DNA of 64,000 nucleotides from assembly GCA_030602715.1 (NCBI GenBank), contig JAUVZD010000011.1, positions 1 to 64,000 of the forward strand. The letters run 5' to 3'. Below the pieces are notes generated by a model. That model was not told where the DNA came from, ran no database searches, and worked only from the letters and a program-made list of their open reading frames with translations. The DNA is from Candidatus Coatesiibacteriota bacterium. Its GTDB lineage: Bacteria > RBG-13-66-14 > B26-G2 > JAUVZD01. Shown here in pieces: positions 59,165 through 64,000 of this stretch (positions within the stretch are counted from its first letter, which is position 1; each line of letters opens with the position of its first letter). Both the position numbers and the translations under genes were made by a program.

Positions 59165-60748
59165 TTGACCGGAAAAACCAAGCCCAAAGGCAACAAGATG
59201 TGCCTCATCTGGCTGCGCCGCTTAACCCAGCTTTTCAGCCTGGCTTTCTTTCTCTATCTCATCGGTCGCAACAGCTACCCCCTGGACTTTCCCATCCCCC
59301 CAGAGCTCTTCTCCCGCCTCTCGCCGCTTACCGCACTCACCGCCTCCATCTCCGCCCGCAGTCTGCTCACCCCCTTCTGGCCGGCGCTGTTCATCCTGGT
59401 CTCCGCCCTCATCCTGGGTAGAGCCTTCTGCGGCTGGGTCTGCCCCCTGGGCAGCACCATTGACATAACCGACAAACTCCTCCCCGGATGCAAGGAGAAG
59501 CCCGGCGATAAGCCCTCCCCCGCCTCTCGGGTAAAATATCTCATCCTCATCGGGGGAATCTCCGCCTCCCTCCTGGGGGTGCAACTGGTGGGCTACCTGG
59601 ACCCGCTGAGCATAGCCCCCCGCTCCTACATCATGGGCATACTCGCCCCCCTGGAGCTCCTCACCCGATGGCTGCTTTCGGTAGCAAAGGGCGTTGGGTG
59701 GCTCTCCCCCATCGCAAGTCCGCTATCCTCCTTCGCCAACAAACATATCTTCTCCTTCCTTGCGCCCAACTTCCCCCACTGGTATGTCCACACCCTGGTG
59801 ATATTGGGAATAGCCCTCCTGGCTCTGTGGCGCAGGCGGGGATTCTGCCGTATGCTCTGTCCCCTGGGGGCGCTTCTGGGAACGGTCTCCCGACTCGCCC
59901 CAATGGGTCGGACGGTGGATGCGGAGAGGTGCAAGGATTGCGGCACCTGCCCGGCTGAGTGCAAGATGGGGGCTATTGCCGGGGACGGGGTGGGGACCTT
60001 CGGCGGGGAGTGCATCCTCTGCCTGAACTGCCGTAGTAGCTGTCGCTTGGATGCGGTCCATTTCAATTTTGCCAGCCCCTTCATCCGCAGGAAGGAGGAG
60101 CAGGAACTTGCCTCCGCAGGACCCAGTAGAAGAGCCTTCATCGCCAGTATCGGCACCGGGCTGGTCCTTGCCGCCCCCAGAGCTCTTGGAGCGGACCTGT
60201 TCCTCCCCAAAAAGAAGAACAACGCGCCCCTCCGTCCCCCGGGAGCACTCCCCGAGGAGCGATTTCTGGGCGCCTGCATCCGCTGCGGTCAATGTATGCG
60301 AGTCTGTCCCACCTGGGGACTTCAGCCCACCCTTCTGGAGGCTGGCTTGGCGGGGATGTTCTCCCCCCGGTTGGTGCCCCGCATCGGCTACTGTGAGTAT
60401 AATTGCAACCTGTGCGGGCGGGTCTGCTCCAGCGGGGCTATTCGGGAACTGCCCCTGGAGGAGAAGCAGATATTCGTAATCGGTTTGGCGGTGATAGACC
60501 GCAACCGCTGCCTTCCCTGGGCGAAGAACGAGGAGTGTCTGGTCTGCGAGGAGGTCTGCCCGGTTCCGCAAAAGGCTATCGTCCTCAAGGGCGGGGGTAA
60601 GAGAAAGGGAAAGGGCGGTAAGAGAGTGGCAAGACCGGTGGTTGTTGGGGACCTGTGCATCGGCTGTGGGATTTGCGAGAACCGCTGTCCGCTGGAGGGA
60701 AAGTCGGCTATCGTTGTGGAGGTGGGAATGGTGGGGGGTGATTCGTAA
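59165..60748 (+). CDS. Membrane polyferredoxin, NapH-like plus NapG-like fusion
   Basis: TTG start; CGWVCPLGS, CRMLCPLGALLG, CKDCGTCPAECKMGAI, internal SRRAFIASIGTGLVLAAPRALGA, CIRCGQCMRVCP, CIGCGICENRCP. Confidence 0.85.
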   Translation: MTGKTKPKGNKMCLIWLRRLTQLFSLAFFLYLIGRNSYPLDFPIPPELFSRLSPLTALTASISARSLLTPFWPALFILVSALILGRAFCGWVCPLGSTIDITDKLLPGCKEKPGDKPSPASRVKYLILIGGISASLLGVQLVGYLDPLSIAPRSYIMGILAPLELLTRWLLSVAKGVGWLSPIASPLSSFANKHIFSFLAPNFPHWYVHTLVILGIALLALWRRRGFCRMLCPLGALLGTVSRLAPMGRTVDAERCKDCGTCPAECKMGAIAGDGVGTFGGECILCLNCRSSCRLDAVHFNFASPFIRRKEEQELASAGPSRRAFIASIGTGLVLAAPRALGADLFLPKKKNNAPLRPPGALPEERFLGACIRCGQCMRVCPTWGLQPTLLEAGLAGMFSPRLVPRIGYCEYNCNLCGRVCSSGAIRELPLEEKQIFVIGLAVIDRNRCLPWAKNEECLVCEEVCPVPQKAIVLKGGGKRKGKGGKRVARPVVVGDLCIGCGICENRCPLEGKSAIVVEVGMVGGDS

Positions 60749-60754
60749 CTACCT

Positions 60755-61807
60755 CTACTTCACATCATCCGTTGACCCAAAAGCCTCCACGGAGGGCGCA
60801 AACAGAGCCTTCACCTTACCCACGCTGATGGGCTGGATGCTGCCGATTGGATCACGACTGAGTATAGTCCCATTATCTCCAACTGCCCAAACATATTCAC
60901 CCCATCTTGCAACACCATGTAAATCAAAATATACGGGACAATCTTCTATCTCCCAGCTTTGACCACCATCATAGCTAAACAGGATTGTCCCATTAGCTCC
61001 GACGCAAAATAAAGCCCAAGCGGGGCCTTGTATAGAGAATAAGTCCTCAGTTGTAGGAGTATCCACCACATTCCAGCTAGCTCCGTCCCAAAGAATTATA
61101 GTCCCTGCCGCACCGCAAGCAACTGTTAAGTCGAAGTAGTCGTTAACATAGACACCATATAAATCTTCAGTAGTAGGGGAAGATGGATATAGGCTCCATA
61201 CCCCGTCCTCATAGTCTATAATTGTTCCTCCTGCACCTACAGCCCAGGTGCTGTTGGGATTGTCATGGTCTCCGCATACAGAATAGAGGTCCTGACTAGT
61301 TGGAGATGATTCATAAAGTTCCCACTCTGGGGGGTCTTCGTCAGCGAAGATGATAGTTCCATCCTCGCCTACAACGAAACCCACCTCGTTGTCATTTCTG
61401 GATATAGAAATTGAGTAAAGGTCTTTTGTTGTAGGTGAGTTATCGAATGTCCAAGAATGTTCTGAATAACAGATGATTATCCCTGATGTTCCAACTACAT
61501 ATTCATTAAACCAACCATAGCACTCTCCATACAAGTCTTCCGATGTTGGCGGGGAAATATCTTGCCATTCAGGATCGTAATCAGAACATAGTGGATACAA
61601 ACATTCCAGAACTACCCCATTATCTCCGACGGCAAAAACCCCTCCAATGTCAATAAAATTCAAATCCTCTTCGGTTAGGTCGTGTTCATAGACCCACCAG
61701 TAATCTGAAAAAGCTGGCGATGATAGGAGAACCCCGGACACAAAAAAGAGCACCATTAATGTAGGTGCGAAGATAGAAAGCGCCTTCACCTTGTCCTCCT
61801 TTATCAA
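60755..61807 (-). CDS. Secreted beta-propeller-like repeat protein (about seven repeats)
   Basis: Repeats FAVGDNGVVL, YVVGTSGIII, FVVGEDGTII, WAVGAGGTII, VACGAAGTII, FCVGANGTIL, WAVGDNGTIL separated by PTTEDLYS. Confidence 0.75.
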   Translation of the reverse strand: MIKEDKVKALSIFAPTLMVLFFVSGVLLSSPAFSDYWWVYEHDLTEEDLNFIDIGGVFAVGDNGVVLECLYPLCSDYDPEWQDISPPTSEDLYGECYGWFNEYVVGTSGIIICYSEHSWTFDNSPTTKDLYSISISRNDNEVGFVVGEDGTIIFADEDPPEWELYESSPTSQDLYSVCGDHDNPNSTWAVGAGGTIIDYEDGVWSLYPSSPTTEDLYGVYVNDYFDLTVACGAAGTIILWDGASWNVVDTPTTEDLFSIQGPAWALFCVGANGTILFSYDGGQSWEIEDCPVYFDLHGVARWGEYVWAVGDNGTILSRDPIGSIQPISVGKVKALFAPSVEAFGSTDDVK

Positions 61808-61930
61808 TAATTGATTGGATATTAACTTTTATAATGACATTGAAATCGCATGAATCATAACACAATTCCAGCCTGCGTCAAGAAAAAAAATGCATATATT
61901 TTGGGGTTTTTTCCTTCTTTCGCAAATCCC

Positions 61931-62473
61931 CTACCCTCCCCCACTCAACCGCGCATACAACTCCCCCTCCAGCTCCTTGATTATCTCCTCGTCGCTCTCT
62001 ATGTCCTCCAAAAGGCGCACCGCCCGCTCCCCCTGGGCGTAGTCGCCCATCCCCACATAGTCGGCTATGGCTCGGATGAAGGCCTGGTAGCGCTCAAAGT
62101 TGCGCCCCTGCCGTTTCAATATCTCCGCAAAGAGCCGGTCATCACAATCCGGGATGATGGAAAGCCTTCCGTAAAGCTCCTCCACCAGCAGGGCAATTTC
62201 CTCCATCTCCTCCATGAACTCGGCGGGCTCCATCTCCCCCCCCTCAGCCGCCGTCTGAAGCCCCTCAGCCTCCACCATATAGCCCTGCAATATGGTCTCC
62301 AGGGTCTTGGCCTCTATCCAGCTCTCCAGAATATCCGCCTCCACTCCACCGACAGCCCGACCGGCGCTAAGCGAGAGAAGGGCGAGGAGAGCGAGGGAGA
62401 CTATTATTGTCCATCTGGTAAGGTTCTTTTCCCTATGCATTGTCACCTTCCCGGAGAAATCATCCGGCGTCAT
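61931..62473 (-). CDS. Hypothetical secreted helical protein
   Basis: N-terminal signal-like segment WTIIVSLALLALLSLSAGRAVGG; likely start MHREKNL. Confidence 0.55.
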   Translation of the reverse strand: MTPDDFSGKVTMHREKNLTRWTIIVSLALLALLSLSAGRAVGGVEADILESWIEAKTLETILQGYMVEAEGLQTAAEGGEMEPAEFMEEMEEIALLVEELYGRLSIIPDCDDRLFAEILKRQGRNFERYQAFIRAIADYVGMGDYAQGERAVRLLEDIESDEEIIKELEGELYARLSGGG

Positions 62474-62540
62474 TATATCATAAAAGTTCCCCCTTCATTT
62501 CCCCAAGCAGTCCCATCCGCCGACCAAAACTCAATTTTCC

Positions 62541-62570
62541 TTGCCTGCTTGCGAACTCTTATGTTATAAT
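62541..62570 (+). promoter_or_regulatory. Sigma70-type promoter
   Basis: TTGCCT-N18-TATAAT upstream of the ATG at 62626. Confidence 0.6.
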
Positions 62571-62625
62571 TTTCACCAATTTCCCCCTCCAACATACTTC
62601 CCATCAGCAACAGGAGGATTCATAT

Positions 62626-63288
62626 ATGAAAATCAAATGGTATGGACATTCCGCCTGGGGCATCACCTCCGCCGACGGAACCACCATCATCACCGACCCC
62701 TACGAAGCCGGCTCCTACGACGGTGCGGTGGGCTACGCCCCCATAAGCGACTCCGCCGATGTCATCCTCGCCACTCACGAGCATCCGGACCACTACGGCG
62801 TGGGTGCAATCCCCGGCAACCCGGAGGTATTCCTGGGCGCAGGCAAATACAGATTCAACCAGTATGAATTTGAGGCGCTGGCCAGCTTCCACGACGAAAG
62901 CGGGGGCAGCGAGCGGGGTCCCAACGCCATCTTCCTCTTTGAGGTGGATGGGGTCAAGATGGCTCACCTGGGCGACCAGGGCATCTATCCCCCCGAGGAG
63001 ATTATGGAGAAGTTAAAGGGCGTGGAGGTGGTCTTCATCCCCACAGGCGGTCATTTCACCATTGACGCCCAGACTGCGGTGAAGATAATTGACGCCTTAG
63101 CCCCCAGGGTGGTCTTCCCCATGCACTACAAGACCGATGTGCTGGGCTTTCCCATCGCCCCGATGGACGATTTCGTCAAGCTCTTCGGTGAGGATAGGGT
63201 CAAGCGCTTTGACGATTGCCAACTGGAGCTTACCAAGGAGACCCTGCCGGAAAAGACCGAGGCTTGGGTCTGCAGTTACGCAAAATAA
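62626..63288 (+). CDS. MBL-fold metallohydrolase (UlaG-like)
   Basis: MKIKWYGHSAWGITSADGTTIITDPYEAGSYDGAVGYAPISDSADVILATHEHPDHYG...PTGGHFTIDAQTAVKIIDALAPRVVFPMHYKTD. Confidence 0.93.
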   Translation: MKIKWYGHSAWGITSADGTTIITDPYEAGSYDGAVGYAPISDSADVILATHEHPDHYGVGAIPGNPEVFLGAGKYRFNQYEFEALASFHDESGGSERGPNAIFLFEVDGVKMAHLGDQGIYPPEEIMEKLKGVEVVFIPTGGHFTIDAQTAVKIIDALAPRVVFPMHYKTDVLGFPIAPMDDFVKLFGEDRVKRFDDCQLELTKETLPEKTEAWVCSYAK

Positions 63289-63328
63289 CCCCAATTTCAA
63301 ATAGGCACTTTAAGAAAGGAGATTTCAA

Positions 63329-64000
63329 GTGCGCGTTATCAAGGCTGAGGAGTTAACTCCGATAATCAAGAAACTGTGTATGGACTCCAACTACTTCCTG
63401 GACGACGACCTCATCAATGTCCTCAAGAAGGCGGTGGATGAAGAGGATTCCCCGGCGGGCAAGGAGGTTCTGGAGAAGATTCTGGAGAACGCCGAGATTG
63501 CCGCCCGTGATGAGGTAGCCGCCTGCCAGGACACCGGCTTTACCGTTGTATTCATGGACATCGGCGAGGATGTCTTCTTTGAGGGAAGCATCAACGAAGC
63601 CATAAACGAGGGCGTCCGCCAGGGCTACACCGATGGCTATCTGCGCAAGTCCATTCTGGACGATGCCCTGCGGCGCAAAAACACCGGCGACAACACCCCG
63701 GCGATAATCCACATCCGGGAGGTGCCCGGCGACAAGGTGCACATCACCATAGCGCCCAAGGGCGGCGGCGCCGAGAACATGTCCACGGTCAAGATGCTCT
63801 CTCCGGCGGCTGGCGAGGACGGCGTGGTGCAGGCGGTGGTGGACCAGGTCTCCCAGGCGGGAGCCAACCCCTGCCCGCCGGTCATAGTCGGCGTGGGGCT
63901 GGGAGGAACATTTGAGATGGCGGCTCTCAACGCCAAGCGAGCCCTGCTTCGTCCCCTGGGCACCTTCAGCGACGATGAGGAGACCGCCCGCATAGAGAAG
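63329..64000 (+). CDS. Class I fumarate hydratase alpha subunit/N-terminal domain (runs off window edge)
   Basis: GTG start after aaggagat; VRVIKAEELTPIIKKLCMDSNYFLDDDLI...VAACQDTGFTVVFMDIG...APKGGGAENMSTVKML; absent from ORF track because no stop in window. Confidence 0.93.
   Translation, partial: MRVIKAEELTPIIKKLCMDSNYFLDDDLINVLKKAVDEEDSPAGKEVLEKILENAEIAARDEVAACQDTGFTVVFMDIGEDVFFEGSINEAINEGVRQGYTDGYLRKSILDDALRRKNTGDNTPAIIHIREVPGDKVHITIAPKGGGAENMSTVKMLSPAAGEDGVVQAVVDQVSQAGANPCPPVIVGVGLGGTFEMAALNAKRALLRPLGTFSDDEETARIEK

Noticed and set aside
59723-60571. 282-aa minus-strand ORF
   Set aside because: Antisense to the polyferredoxin gene; low-complexity translation.

Overview
A 64-kb piece of a Gram-negative-type bacterial chromosome of uncertain lineage, possibly a candidate phylum. 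Most of it is housekeeping: an rpoC-rpsL-rpsG-fusA-tuf operon, accC, thioredoxin/thioredoxin reductase, nadE, serS, yebC-ruvC-ruvA, pckA, ppdK and fumarate hydratase. Accessory loci include a WbpB/WbpE/WbpD-like sugar operon with an AT-rich putative nuclease in it, a gadC-gadB cassette next to hicB/hicA debris, an archaemetzincin-like lipoprotein, and a DUF6599-DUF362-polyferredoxin redox operon. No tRNA, rRNA, CRISPR array or intact transposon was recognised. The most unusual locus is a tandem of three secreted repeat-protein paralogues (19966..21295). Each has a signal peptide, exactly five 16-17 aa 'DGD' repeats and a shared hydrophobic C-terminal motif; they follow a near-consensus promoter, and the third has a one-base frameshift at a G6 run. 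Other notable points: rpoC has no rpoB upstream, modular palindromic intergenic repeats occur in three places (one supplies a stop codon), and a duplicated hicB 5' end and promoter lies directly upstream of gadB. All family assignments come from reading the translated sequences; no database search was run.
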